The notes under the pieces were generated by a model. It did not search any database. It saw nothing but the letters and a program-made list of their open reading frames with translations, and was not told where the DNA came from. A DNA stretch of 64,000 bases from Rhizobium sp. FKL33 (GTDB lineage: Bacteria; Pseudomonadota; Alphaproteobacteria; Rhizobiales; Rhizobiaceae), in contig NZ_STFX01000028.1 of the NCBI RefSeq assembly GCF_005222915.1, forward strand, positions 1 to 64,000. The letters run 5' to 3'. Both the position numbers and the translations under genes were made by a program. Of this stretch, positions 35,809-45,174 are shown piece after piece. Positions within the stretch are counted from its first letter, which is position 1, and every line of letters begins with the position of its first letter.

Positions 35809-37002
35809 TCACACCACGCTGGCGGCAATCACGCCCTGGGCCAGCAACTGGTCGATCCGCGCCTCGTCATAGCCGGCTTCCCTGAGAATCTCGCGGCTGT
35901 GCTCGCCGGCGAGCGGGGCGCCGCGCTCGACTGTCGACGGAGTCTTGGAGAAACGGATCGGAAAGCCGGGCGTCTTCACCCGTCCCTCGGTCGGATGGTC
36001 GTATTCCACGAAGGAGCCGTTATGCTTGATCTGCGCATCGTCGACGAGATCGGCGTAACCATAGACGGGACCGCACCAGATGTCGGCGGCGCGCAGCAGG
36101 TCCAGCCATTCCGCAGAGGTCCTGGTCTTAAGCCTGTCGCGCGTCTTGGCAAAGATCTCGTCGCGACGGCTCCATGTATCGACCTCGTCGTTCATGGTCA
36201 GGAAACTGTCCTCGCCGATCACCTCGCCCAAGGTTTTGAGCTTGGGGAAGGCCACGATGATGAAGCCGTCCGACGTCGCGAAGGCGCCATAGGGCGCGCG
36301 GATATAGACATGCGCATGCGGCTCGGCGGAGCGCTTCTGCTCCTTCTTGCCGACGGTGAAGACCGAAAGCTCCTGCATCTGGATGGTGGTGATGGCGTCG
36401 AGCATGTTGACCTGCACCAGCTGCCCCTCGCCCGTGCGCTCGCGATGCAGGAGGGCGGCCAGCACGCCTTCGAAGGCGGTGTAGGCCGTGATGGCGTCGA
36501 CCAGATACTGGCCGGCGGCGGTGGGCGGCTCGCCTTCCCGGCCCGCCGACAGCATGGCGCCCGACATGCCCTGCAGCACGAGATCCTGGCCGGGACGATC
36601 GACATAGGGTCCAGTCTCGCCATAACCCGACATCGAGACATAGACGATGGACGGATTGATCGCCGACAGGCTTTCGTAATCAACGCCGAGACGCTTGGCG
36701 ACGCCGGGGCGATAGTTCTGGAGGAAGACGTCGCAATCGCGGACGAGGTCCATCAGGATGGCTTTGCCGTCGGGCGATTTGAGATCGACGGCGAGCGAGC
36801 GCTTGTTGCGGTTGAGCGACAGGAATGAAACGTTGACGCGGTTGCCGCCTGCGCCGCCTGCCGAGACATGCCGCTGCCATTCGCCCGTCACGGGCTCAAC
36901 CTTGACAACATCCGCGCCGAGATCGCCCAGACGTTGCGCCGCGAACGGCCCCGCCATGGCGATCGAACAATCGAGGACGCGGTACCCGCTGAGAACGCCC
37001 AT
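35809..37002 (-). CDS. CaiB/BaiF family CoA-transferase
   Basis: 397 residues. The type-III CoA-transferase fold shows VLDCSIAMAGPFAAQRLGDLGADVVKVE, NRNKRSLAVDLKSPDGKAI, the active-site Asp in RPGQDLVLQGMSG, and YTAFEGVLAALLHRERTGEGQ. It moves CoA between carboxylic acids, for example from succinyl- or formyl-CoA. The substrate is unknown. The LacI gene lies immediately upstream on the same strand, with a LacI-like operator in the 109-base gap. Confidence 0.9.
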   Translation of the reverse strand: MGVLSGYRVLDCSIAMAGPFAAQRLGDLGADVVKVEPVTGEWQRHVSAGGAGGNRVNVSFLSLNRNKRSLAVDLKSPDGKAILMDLVRDCDVFLQNYRPGVAKRLGVDYESLSAINPSIVYVSMSGYGETGPYVDRPGQDLVLQGMSGAMLSAGREGEPPTAAGQYLVDAITAYTAFEGVLAALLHRERTGEGQLVQVNMLDAITTIQMQELSVFTVGKKEQKRSAEPHAHVYIRAPYGAFATSDGFIIVAFPKLKTLGEVIGEDSFLTMNDEVDTWSRRDEIFAKTRDRLKTRTSAEWLDLLRAADIWCGPVYGYADLVDDAQIKHNGSFVEYDHPTEGRVKTPGFPIRFSKTPSTVERGAPLAGEHSREILREAGYDEARIDQLLAQGVIAASVV

Positions 37003-37064
37003 GTCTTCCTCCCAAAGATGATTTTCATTGTCTTCAGGGTACCGGCATTCAGCACAACGTCAAG

Positions 37065-37078
37065 AGTGAGCGCTAACA
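37065..37078 (-). promoter_or_regulatory. LacI-family operator upstream of the CoA-transferase gene
   Basis: Minus strand TGTTAGCGCTCACT: the left half is an exact TGTTAGCGCT and the right half keeps the central CGCT. The consensus for many LacI/GalR regulators is TGTTAGCGCTAACA. It lies 63 bases before the CoA-transferase start and 34 bases after the LacI gene end. Confidence 0.55.
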
Positions 37079-37111
37079 TTTTTCAACGGACGGCTTCCAT
37101 CACCGTCGATC

Positions 37112-38155
37112 TCAGGCGCTCTGCCGCAGGATCAGTTCGAATCCGACATCAACGCGTTTTTCGGCAGGCGTCTGACCGAGCATCGACGCCAGAAGCATTT
37201 CCCCGGCTCTGCGACCGATCTCGCTTGCCGGAATACGGATGGTGGTGAGAGCCGGGTTGAGATGACGGGCGAGTTCGAAATCGCCAAATCCGGTGATCGC
37301 CAGTCTTTCCGGAACGGAAATACCCAGTCTCTGGCTCGCCAGAAGCGCGCCTGAGGCGAGGATATCGCTCGAGAAGACCAGTGCATCGCAATCCGGCCGC
37401 TCCCGCAGCGCGCGTGCGAGAAGGCGAGCGCCCGCTTCCATGTCTGCGCCCTGGTCCTGCTCCACGACCAAACTCGGCTCCGCCTCAGGCCAGATCGCCT
37501 TCACTGCCTCGACGAAACCGTTCCGCCGCTCTTCGGCGCGCACGTCTCCGCGCGCCAGCGCGCCGCAGAACACGATGCCCCGTCGCCCCATGGCTACGAG
37601 ATGATCCACAAGGGACCGCATGGGTTGACGGTTCGAAAAACCGACGACGCCATCGAGCGGATGGTCGACGAGATCCCAACCTTCCACCACCGGAATGGCG
37701 GCCCGTTTCAGCAAAGCCGTTGTCTGGCGACTGTGCCGGGCGCCGATGATGAAAATGCCGTCGGGACGCCGCCCCAAAAGGCCGCGGATGACTTTTTCTT
37801 CTTGAACCGGGTCGTAGTTCGTCGCGCCGAGAAAGATCTGATAGCCTCCTGCGTCAAGCACCTCCGAAAAGCTCTGGATCGTGTCGGCGAACACGGAGGC
37901 GGAGATCGTCGGGATGATCGCCGCCACGGTGCGGCTGCGCTGCGAGGCGAGATGGCTGGCGGCGAGATTATGGACGTAATGGGTGCTGGCGATGGCTGCG
38001 CGGATCGCTTCGGCGGTCTTTTCCGTTACGGTGTCAGGAGAGCGCAGAAAGCGCGACACGGTCTGCATCGACACATCCGCCGCGCGGGCGACATCGGCCA
38101 TGGTCGCGCCTTCGCTCTTGCGGCGCGGTCGGCGCTTCGGCGTATCTTTTTCCAT
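37112..38155 (-). CDS. LacI family transcription regulator
   Basis: 347 residues. After a basic leader, the LacI HTH reads TMADVARAADVSMQTVSRFL and HYVHNLAASHLASQRS is the hinge. A periplasmic-binding-protein-like sensor (about 75-345) follows, with VAAIIPTISASVFADTI and ITGFGDFELARHLNPALTTI. GntR/GalR-type gluconate or sugar-acid effectors are common for this subgroup, but none can be named. The start with GGAGA 9 bases upstream is preferred to far-upstream codons. It probably binds the site upstream of the CoA-transferase gene. Confidence 0.88.
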   Translation of the reverse strand: MEKDTPKRRPRRKSEGATMADVARAADVSMQTVSRFLRSPDTVTEKTAEAIRAAIASTHYVHNLAASHLASQRSRTVAAIIPTISASVFADTIQSFSEVLDAGGYQIFLGATNYDPVQEEKVIRGLLGRRPDGIFIIGARHSRQTTALLKRAAIPVVEGWDLVDHPLDGVVGFSNRQPMRSLVDHLVAMGRRGIVFCGALARGDVRAEERRNGFVEAVKAIWPEAEPSLVVEQDQGADMEAGARLLARALRERPDCDALVFSSDILASGALLASQRLGISVPERLAITGFGDFELARHLNPALTTIRIPASEIGRRAGEMLLASMLGQTPAEKRVDVGFELILRQSA

Positions 38156-38364
38156 GGCAGTCTCCACTCTCACCAAACACGGATGTTTTATCGCTGTCAT
38201 CGACGACTTGCTATGAAAGACGGCGCGGCGCAACATGGCCACAACGTCCAAGATTTCACCAGCGATGTGAACGGATTGTTTAGGTCGTAAGGCGATGATC
38301 TGCATTCCCGAAGTCGAGACGAATCCATGCCATTCAGCACCGAACAACAGATCGAGCCGACTGC

Positions 38365-40866
38365 GTGAGAGCCTTGACAGCCTTACGCCCCTTACCGGAC
38401 TGGATCGTGAAGGAGATTCTCTCCTCACTCGATCTGCTGCCGGCGCCGGCGATCCTGATCGATGAACGCCTGAGCGTGTTCGGCGCCAATGAAGCAGCCT
38501 ATTCCATCCTGCCGGGCGTCGGAACGGCGTCGTCGCTGTGCGCACAGTTCGCTGAAGAGGACCGGGACAAACTCGTCAATCTGCTGATCCTGTCGCCGGA
38601 TATTCCAGGCTGCCCAGCCGGCCTCGACATCGAAATCACATCAGGAGAAGAGCGCCGCTGGTGTAATCTGCAGGCCAGGCAGGTCTCGGGTTTCGACGGC
38701 TTCTTCATCGTCACCATACTCGACATCCATGCCGCCAAGACGACGCAGATAGAGACGCGCCGCTGGGAAGAACGCTGGAATGCGGCGCTGGTGGGCTCGG
38801 ATCTCGGCGTCTGGGACCATGACATCAGGCGCGGCGACTATTTCTATTCCGGGAAATGGAAAGAGATCCGGGGGCTTTCACGCGATAGCGAAGTCGACGC
38901 CGACTATGAGAGCTGGATCGATGCCGTCCATCCTGATGACCGCGAACGGGTCCGCGCCTATATCGAGAAGCAGGTCGCGGGAGACATGTCGGTCACGGAT
39001 TGCGAGTATCGCGAGCGACGCGCCGATGGAACCTATGTCTGGATCGAATGCCGCGGCGCCTGCGTCGAAACTTTTCCGGATGGCAGCGCGGCCCGCATCA
39101 TCGGCACCGATCTCGATATCACCGCGCGCAAGGAGGCCGAAGGACAGATCCAACGGCTGAAGCAGCGTTTTGAACTCGCGCTGGAAGCCACGCGCATCGG
39201 GGTTTTCGAGGCCGATCTCGTCGATCACACCGTGCAGTTCGACGACACGCTGATGGAGATTTTCGGTCTGATCGGCAATTCGCCAGTCATGGGCGGAGAT
39301 GATTGGATGAGCGTCATCCATCCTGAAGACCGCGCCGCCGCCCTGCAGCGGATCAATGCCGGCGTGACATCGGGAAAAGATTTTTCGAACGAATTCCGGA
39401 TCATCAGGGCCAATGACGGGGCCTTGCGCCATATTCGGGGGCAAGCTGCGCATTTCATCGACGCAAATGGCCGGCAAAAGGTGATCGGCGCCAATTGGGA
39501 TGTCACGGAGGACGTCCGGGTGCGCGAGGAACTCGAGCGCGCCAAGACGCTCGCCGAGGCCCGCAACTCCGAGCTCGAAGCGATCCGATCCCGTCTGGAA
39601 TTCAACGCGCTGCATGACGATTTGACGGGGCTGCCGAACCGACGCTTCCTCGATGAAACGCTTGCACGCCACTCCGGCGCCGCTGGCCTCTCCATCCTGC
39701 ATATCGATCTGGACCGCTTCAAGCAGATCAACGACACGCTCGGCCATCGCGCCGGCGATTTCATGCTGACGCATGCCAGCGCCATTCTGCTCTCGGCCGC
39801 ATCAACAGACGATGTCGTCGCCCGGATCGGCGGAGACGAATTCGTCATCGTCTCGACTTTCGAAGGTGATCTCTGCCGGTTGCAAGCCATGGCGACCGAG
39901 ATCATCGAGCGGCTTCGGGCGCCAGTCTATGTCGACAAGACGCCCTGCCGCGTCGGCGCCAGCGTCGGCATCGCTTTCGACGCGCGACCGGATTGCGACG
40001 CCACGCAATTGCTGCAGAACGCCGACATGGCGCTTTATCGAGCCAAGAGCAACGGCAAGAACCGCTACGAATTCTTCACCAGCGAATTGCAGGACCAGAT
40101 CGTCGTTAAGAAGCGCGTTTCCGACGAGATCCTTGCATCGCTGGAACGCGGCGAATTCATCCCCTATTTCCAGCCGCAATTCGATGCGAAGAGCCTCGAT
40201 CTCGCCGGGCTGGAGACGCTGGCGCGCTGGGCGCATCCGCTCAAGGGCGTCTTGCCGCCGGCTGCGTTTCTCGCCATCGCCGAAGAGCTGGACGTGGTCT
40301 CCGCCATCGATGCGATGATTCTCGAGAAATCCCTCGACCATATGAAAACGCTGGGCGAGGCGGCGCCCAAGATATCGTTCAACATCTCTGTCAGGCGACT
40401 GAGCGATCCCGAACTGATGACCAAGCTCGATAAGCTGCCGATCGCGCCTGAGAAGATTTCCTTCGAATTGCTGGAAACGATCTTCCTCGACGACAGCGAA
40501 GGCGATCTCGCCGCCAATATCGAGGCGCTGCGCAGCCGGGGCTTCGGCCTCGAAATCGACGATTTCGGGTCGGGACACGCCTCGGTCATCGGACTTCTGA
40601 AGGTCAAGCCGAACACGCTGAAGGTGGACCGGGCGCTGATCAAGCCGATCGTCGAGAACCGGGAACAGCGGCAACTGGTCGAAGCGATCATCGGCATCGG
40701 CCATTCGCTGGGCATGAAGGTGACGGCGGAGGGCGTGGAGACGCGCGCGCACATCGATCTGCTTCGCGACATGAATTGCGACATCTTGCAGGGCTATGCG
40801 CTCGCCAAGCCGATGAGCTACACCGATCTTCGCGGCTTTATCGCGCGGGAGGACTGGCGGCGCTGA
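38365..40866 (+). CDS. PAS-PAS-GGDEF-EAL cyclic-di-GMP signalling protein
   Basis: 833 residues, no membrane segment. An N-terminal PAS-like part (about 20-120) and two PAS_3/PAC modules (about 130-255 and 265-390) are followed by a GGDEF domain with intact ARIGGDEFV and an EAL domain. The RxxD inhibition site before GGDEF is missing. The EAL signature reads ETL (GLETLARWAHP), but the metal and catalytic motifs FNISVRRL, DDFGSG, KVDRAL and AEGVET are present, so phosphodiesterase activity is plausible. The GTG start is weakly supported; GTG at 38407 is an alternative. Confidence 0.88.
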   Translation: MRALTALRPLPDWIVKEILSSLDLLPAPAILIDERLSVFGANEAAYSILPGVGTASSLCAQFAEEDRDKLVNLLILSPDIPGCPAGLDIEITSGEERRWCNLQARQVSGFDGFFIVTILDIHAAKTTQIETRRWEERWNAALVGSDLGVWDHDIRRGDYFYSGKWKEIRGLSRDSEVDADYESWIDAVHPDDRERVRAYIEKQVAGDMSVTDCEYRERRADGTYVWIECRGACVETFPDGSAARIIGTDLDITARKEAEGQIQRLKQRFELALEATRIGVFEADLVDHTVQFDDTLMEIFGLIGNSPVMGGDDWMSVIHPEDRAAALQRINAGVTSGKDFSNEFRIIRANDGALRHIRGQAAHFIDANGRQKVIGANWDVTEDVRVREELERAKTLAEARNSELEAIRSRLEFNALHDDLTGLPNRRFLDETLARHSGAAGLSILHIDLDRFKQINDTLGHRAGDFMLTHASAILLSAASTDDVVARIGGDEFVIVSTFEGDLCRLQAMATEIIERLRAPVYVDKTPCRVGASVGIAFDARPDCDATQLLQNADMALYRAKSNGKNRYEFFTSELQDQIVVKKRVSDEILASLERGEFIPYFQPQFDAKSLDLAGLETLARWAHPLKGVLPPAAFLAIAEELDVVSAIDAMILEKSLDHMKTLGEAAPKISFNISVRRLSDPELMTKLDKLPIAPEKISFELLETIFLDDSEGDLAANIEALRSRGFGLEIDDFGSGHASVIGLLKVKPNTLKVDRALIKPIVENREQRQLVEAIIGIGHSLGMKVTAEGVETRAHIDLLRDMNCDILQGYALAKPMSYTDLRGFIAREDWRR

Positions 40867-40877
40867 CGCCGCCAGTC
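40852..40877. terminator. 11-bp hairpin spanning the stop of the GGDEF-EAL gene
   Basis: GACTGGCGGCG and CGCCGCCAGTC form a perfect stem with a CTGA loop; the TGA of the loop is the stop codon. It lies between two convergent genes and could terminate both, although there is no T-run. Confidence 0.45.
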
Positions 40878-40887
40878 GAGGGCAAGA

Positions 40888-42315
40888 TCAATCGCCGTAG
40901 CCGATGATCGACTTGATTTCGAGGAAATCGTGAATGCCGAAATCGGCATATTCGCGGCCGTTGCCCGATTGCTTGTAGCCCCCGAAGGACGAATAGACGT
41001 CCCATTCCGGATAGTTGAGGAAGACGGAGCCGGCGCGCATTTCGGCGGCGACAGCCCGGGCATGGTTGATGTCTTCGGACTGGATATAGGCCGCGAGACC
41101 GTAGACCGTGTCATTGGCGATATCGATGGCCTCGGCCTCGTCCTTGTAGGGCATAATCGACAGCACCGGCCCGAAGATTTCTTCGCGCGCGACGGTCATG
41201 TCGCGGGTGACGCCGCCGAACACGGTCGGGCGAATGAAATAGCCGCGATTGAGGTGTTCGGGACGGCCTGTTCCGCCCGTCACAAGCGTCGCGCCTTCGT
41301 CGATGCCAGCCTGGATCAGGCGCTGGATCTTGTCATACTGCAGCTGGCTGACGACGGGGCCGAGATCGGTGTCGGCAGCTTTTGGGTCGCCGGTCTTGAA
41401 GGCTTCGGCGGCGACTTTCGCCACCTTCAGCGCTTCGTCGTGGCGGTCGGCCGGCACCAGCATACGGGTCGGCGCATCGCAGGACTGACCGGTATTGCCG
41501 AAGCAGCCCTGAACGCCCTTGGTGACGGCATCTTCGAGATCGGCGTCGGGCAGGATGATGTTGGCCGATTTGCCGCCGAGTTCCTGGGCGACGCGCTTGA
41601 CGGTGTCGGCGGCGGTCTTGGCGACGATGATGCCGGCGCGGGTGGAGCCCGTGAAGGACACCATGTCGACATCGGGATGGCCGGCCATGACCTGGCCGAC
41701 ATTCGGGCCATCGCCATTGATGAGATTGAACACGCCCTTGGGCACGCCGGCCGCATGCATGACTTCGGCGAAGATGATGCCGCTGATGGGGGCGATCTCG
41801 GAAGGCTTGAGCACGACCGTGCAGCCGGCGGCGATTGCCGGGGCGACCTTGCAGACGATCTGGTTGAGCGGCCAGTTCCACGGTGTGATCAGCGCGCAGA
41901 CGCCGATCGGCTCTTTGACCACCGTGGTCGTGCCGCGCTTTTCGCTGAAGGAGTAATCTTCGAGCGCCTTAATCGTGGCCTCCATATGGGCGCGGCCGGC
42001 CCATGCCTGGGCGTCGAGGGCGAAGGACATCGGCGCGCCCATCTCGTCCGACACGGCCTTACCGATATCTTCAAAGCGCTCATTGTAGACTTCGAGGATC
42101 TTCTTGAGCAGCGCAAGGCGGTCGGCATGGCTGGTCTTGGAAAAGGTCTTGAAGGCGGCCTTTGCGGCGGCGACGGCCTTGTCGACATCGGCCTTGGAGC
42201 CGACGGAAATCTTGGTGTAGGCCTCTTCGGTGGCCGGGTTGATCACATCCAGCGTGGCGGGAACGACAGGGGCAACCCATTCGCCGTTGATGTAGAAGAG
42301 TTCGTGATTGCTCAT
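40888..42315 (-). CDS. NAD-dependent aldehyde dehydrogenase
   Basis: 475 residues. ALITPWNWPLNQ, the catalytic Glu245 in AQELGGKSAN and the nucleophile C279 in GNTGQSCDAPTRM are all present, with EIFGPVLSI and SFGGYKQSGNGRE. It oxidises an aldehyde to the acid in the cytosol. As the last gene of the polyamine/amine cluster it would act on aminoaldehydes or semialdehydes made by the PuuB-like oxidase or the phospho-lyase. It starts 25 bases after the PotA-like gene. Confidence 0.92.
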   Translation of the reverse strand: MSNHELFYINGEWVAPVVPATLDVINPATEEAYTKISVGSKADVDKAVAAAKAAFKTFSKTSHADRLALLKKILEVYNERFEDIGKAVSDEMGAPMSFALDAQAWAGRAHMEATIKALEDYSFSEKRGTTTVVKEPIGVCALITPWNWPLNQIVCKVAPAIAAGCTVVLKPSEIAPISGIIFAEVMHAAGVPKGVFNLINGDGPNVGQVMAGHPDVDMVSFTGSTRAGIIVAKTAADTVKRVAQELGGKSANIILPDADLEDAVTKGVQGCFGNTGQSCDAPTRMLVPADRHDEALKVAKVAAEAFKTGDPKAADTDLGPVVSQLQYDKIQRLIQAGIDEGATLVTGGTGRPEHLNRGYFIRPTVFGGVTRDMTVAREEIFGPVLSIMPYKDEAEAIDIANDTVYGLAAYIQSEDINHARAVAAEMRAGSVFLNYPEWDVYSSFGGYKQSGNGREYADFGIHDFLEIKSIIGYGD

Positions 42316-42339
42316 GCTTGCTTTCCTCTGCTTGCGCGT

Positions 42340-43422
42340 TCAGCCCGCCATCATCGGGCAGGTCGCCCCGGGACGCAGCGACAGAGCCACGGTTACGCCC
42401 GGTTCGACGATTTCTTGTTCCCCTTGCCGCGGCACATCCACGGACAGCGTCTTTCCCTGGCTGGTTTCGACGCGAAGCCGAAGCGATTTGCCATGAAAGA
42501 CGACGCTGACTGCTGTTCCTAGCAAATCGCCTGCGGCGGCGTCACGCGAAACGAACAGGTCCTCAGGCCTGACGCCGATTGTGACATCGTCTCCGAGCCT
42601 TTTTGTCGACGCCCCATCGGAAGGTATGGTCAAGGTCCAGCCATCGACGTCGACACTGACCCCAGAAGCGGAGACCCCGACCACCCGCGCCGGCAACAGG
42701 TTCATGGTGCCGATAAAGCCAGCGACGAAACGGGTGGCGGGCCGGTCATAGAGTTCGGCGGGAGACGCTGCCTGTTCGATACGGCCCTTGTTCATCACCA
42801 CGATGCGATCGGAGATCGACAGCGCCTCGGTCTGGTCATGGGTGACCATCACGAAGGTCGCGCCGATCTCGTGCTGCAGGCGCTTCAATTCCACCTGCAT
42901 CTGTTCGCGCAGATGCGCGTCGAGCGCCGAAAGCGGTTCGTCGAGCAAGAGGAGTTTCGGTTCGCAGACGATGGCGCGGGCGAGCGCCACGCGCTGACGC
43001 TGACCGCCGGAAAGGGCGCTGACCCGGGCCTCGGCCTTGTCAGGCAGACCGACCATCTCCAGCACCGCCTGAACCTTTTTGCGACGCTCGGCGGAGGGGA
43101 TCTTGCGAAGCGACAGGCCGAACTCGATATTCTCCGTGACATTCATATGCGGAAACAGGGCGTAGTCCTGGAAGACGGTGTTCACGGGTCGATCATAGGG
43201 TCGGAGCGCGGTGATATCGCGCCCTTCAAGCAACACTTTGCCCGACGTCGGGCTTTCGAACCCGGCGATGACCCTCAGCGTGGTGGTCTTGCCGCAGCCG
43301 GAGGGGCCGAGCAGGCTCAGGAATTCGCCTGGTGCGATGTCGAGATCGATATCGTCGAGGCCGACCAGTCCGCCGGGAAACACCTTGCGCACCTTGTCGA
43401 GCGACAGCAAGGGCTCAGCCAT
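42340..43422 (-). CDS. Spermidine/putrescine-type ABC transporter ATPase (PotA-like)
   Basis: 360 residues: Walker A GPSGCGKTT, signature [14 protein letters not shown], Walker B LLLLDEPLSALDAHLRE, switch VTHDQTEAL, and a TOBE_2 domain (about 275-355). It powers the PotB/PotC-like permeases of the same cluster. ATG at 43422 follows GGAGG by 6 bases; the start overlaps the regulator stop by 8 bases. Confidence 0.92.
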   Translation of the reverse strand: MAEPLLSLDKVRKVFPGGLVGLDDIDLDIAPGEFLSLLGPSGCGKTTTLRVIAGFESPTSGKVLLEGRDITALRPYDRPVNTVFQDYALFPHMNVTENIEFGLSLRKIPSAERRKKVQAVLEMVGLPDKAEARVSALSGGQRQRVALARAIVCEPKLLLLDEPLSALDAHLREQMQVELKRLQHEIGATFVMVTHDQTEALSISDRIVVMNKGRIEQAASPAELYDRPATRFVAGFIGTMNLLPARVVGVSASGVSVDVDGWTLTIPSDGASTKRLGDDVTIGVRPEDLFVSRDAAAGDLLGTAVSVVFHGKSLRLRVETSQGKTLSVDVPRQGEQEIVEPGVTVALSLRPGATCPMMAG

Positions 43423-44020
43423 TGTCGGCCTCCGGCGGCTTGTTGGTGTTGACCCAGAGGATCTCGGCGCGGACGGCGCCTCTGTTGGTGAAAGCATGCA
43501 TCAGGGTGCTCTTGAAGGCGAAGCTGTCGCCCTGCTTCAATTGATAGGTTCCGCCGTCGATTTCGAGCTCCACATCGCCCGTCAGCACATAGCCGAATTC
43601 ATGGCCGGTATGGGCATAGGCTTCGGCAGTGCCGCCGCGGGGCTCGACCGTCACCAGCATGCCGGTCAGCTGTGAACCCGGCGGCGACAGCAGCCATTTT
43701 CCGATGCCTTCCGAATGAACCGGCAGCGGCCGGCGCGATTGTGCCCGGACGCAATAGAGATCGTTGGAATTGTCGGTCCCCTCGCCGATCAGCGCGCCAG
43801 GCTCCACCGACAGCGCCGCCGCTAGCGGCCAGATGACCTTGACGCGCAGAGAACTCAGGCCGCGCTCAATCTGGCTCAGCGCCCCGATCGAAATGCCGGT
43901 GCGGGAGGCAAGCTCCGTCAGCGACATGTTGCGCTCGAGCCGGAGCGCGCGCACACGCCGGCCGACAATGACGTCGGCCTCCGTCGCATCCCGCATCTGT
44001 CTTGCCGTCATCTCTTGCAC
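43415..44020 (-). CDS. XRE family regulator with cupin domain (PuuR-like)
   Basis: 201 residues. The XRE HTH (about 18-75) reads VRALRLERNMSLTELASRTG and GALSQIERGLSSL. The C-terminal cupin_2 (about 115-195) has HEFGYVLTGDVELEIDGG and GDSFAFKSTLMHAF. PuuR-type members repress polyamine catabolism and are released by putrescine. The gene sits within the transporter operon. Clusters of ATGAAA/TTTCAT half-sites before the PuuB-like and PotB-like genes are candidate targets. Confidence 0.87.
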   Translation of the reverse strand: MQEMTARQMRDATEADVIVGRRVRALRLERNMSLTELASRTGISIGALSQIERGLSSLRVKVIWPLAAALSVEPGALIGEGTDNSNDLYCVRAQSRRPLPVHSEGIGKWLLSPPGSQLTGMLVTVEPRGGTAEAYAHTGHEFGYVLTGDVELEIDGGTYQLKQGDSFAFKSTLMHAFTNRGAVRAEILWVNTNKPPEADNG

Positions 44021-44042
44021 TCTGGCGTCCTTTCTCTCCGGT

Positions 44043-44073
44043 CGCCGCCGCCCTTTGGGGGACGGCGGCGGCG
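44043..44073 (-). terminator. GC-rich attenuator hairpin after the binding-protein gene
   Basis: CGCCGCCGCC and GGCGGCGGCG make a 10-bp stem with an 11-base loop in the gap between the PotD-like gene and the regulator gene. It lacks a T-run, so it is probably a partial terminator or mRNA stabiliser that keeps the binding protein in excess. Confidence 0.45.
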
Positions 44074-44080
44074 CATGGGC

Positions 44081-45139
44081 TCAGCCGCCCGCCTTGACCT
44101 TTTCGAACATCTTGGCGAGATCGTCATTCTGCTTCATCGGCCCGGTGAAAACCGTGGTCTTGAGCATGTCGTCGGGATTGGACGGCAATTCAAGCGTCTT
44201 CAGCGTATCGGCCGGAACTTCGGCGAAAGCGGTGCTGGTCGAGGCGCCATAGCCATAGGCCTCGATCAGATATTTGCCGGAATCGGCTTCCAGACGGCTG
44301 TTGATGAAGTCATAGGCCAGATCGACATTCTTGGCGTCCTTCAGCAGCACATAGCCGCAGGTCCAGGTGAGCATGCCCTCTTTCGGCTTCATGAACTCCA
44401 CCGGTACGCCCTGTTTCTTGAGCGCCACGGCGGAGGCGTTCCAGGTCATGGCGGCGACCAGTTCGCCGCTCGCCAGCGACTGCTCCACCGAGGTCATGTC
44501 GGTGGTGTAGGTGGAGATCAGCGGCCGCTGATCGCGGAGCTTCTCGGCGACCTTGTCGAGATCGGCCGCGCTCATGTCAAAGGGGTTGACGCCAGCAAGA
44601 AGGGCGGCGACCAGCGGCGTGTCATGCACGGCGTCGATCGTGGCCATGCGGCCGGCATATTGCTTGTCCCAGAGGAGCGACCAGCTCTTTTCCGGATTCT
44701 CAACCAGATCGGTGCGGTAGAGGATGGAGGTGTTGCCCCAATCCCAGGGCACCATCCAGACCTTGCCGTCGCCGGCCTGGAGGTCTGGAAGATTGCGGAA
44801 GGTCGGGAAGATCTTGTCCCAGTTCTTGATGCGCTTGGTGTCGATCGGCTGCAGCAGGCCTTCCTTGTTCCACCGGGCGATCTTGTCATAACAGGGATGG
44901 GCGACATCGGGCCGGAAACCGGCCTTGACCTTGGTGAAGGCGTCGTCGTCATCGCCGAACATCGCATATTCGATCGCATCGGGATGTGCGGCGAGATAGG
45001 ATTTGCTGAATTCCGGCAATTCATAGCCGGACCAGGTGAAATAGGACAGTTTGTCGGCGGCCTCAGCCAACCCGCTTGTCGTGATCAGAGCCGCCGCGAG
45101 CGCGCCGCCCAGGATCTTGGTCAGTCTTCCAGTTTTCAT
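44081..45139 (-). CDS. Periplasmic polyamine-type binding protein (PotD/PotF-like)
   Basis: 352 residues. The signal peptide (about 1-27, ending AEA before ADK) is followed by LSYFTWSGYELPEFS, YDKIARWNKEGLLQPID, MVPWDWGNTSILYRTDLV and TYTTDMTSVEQSLASGE of the PotD/PotF class. It captures a polyamine or related cationic amine in the periplasm. GAGGAGAA lies 5 bases before the ATG; the frame's earlier Met is not credible. Confidence 0.88.
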   Translation of the reverse strand: MKTGRLTKILGGALAAALITTSGLAEAADKLSYFTWSGYELPEFSKSYLAAHPDAIEYAMFGDDDDAFTKVKAGFRPDVAHPCYDKIARWNKEGLLQPIDTKRIKNWDKIFPTFRNLPDLQAGDGKVWMVPWDWGNTSILYRTDLVENPEKSWSLLWDKQYAGRMATIDAVHDTPLVAALLAGVNPFDMSAADLDKVAEKLRDQRPLISTYTTDMTSVEQSLASGELVAAMTWNASAVALKKQGVPVEFMKPKEGMLTWTCGYVLLKDAKNVDLAYDFINSRLEADSGKYLIEAYGYGASTSTAFAEVPADTLKTLELPSNPDDMLKTTVFTGPMKQNDDLAKMFEKVKAGG

Positions 45140-45174
45140 GCGCGTTCTCCTCTTCGTTGTTATGATTGGATCAT

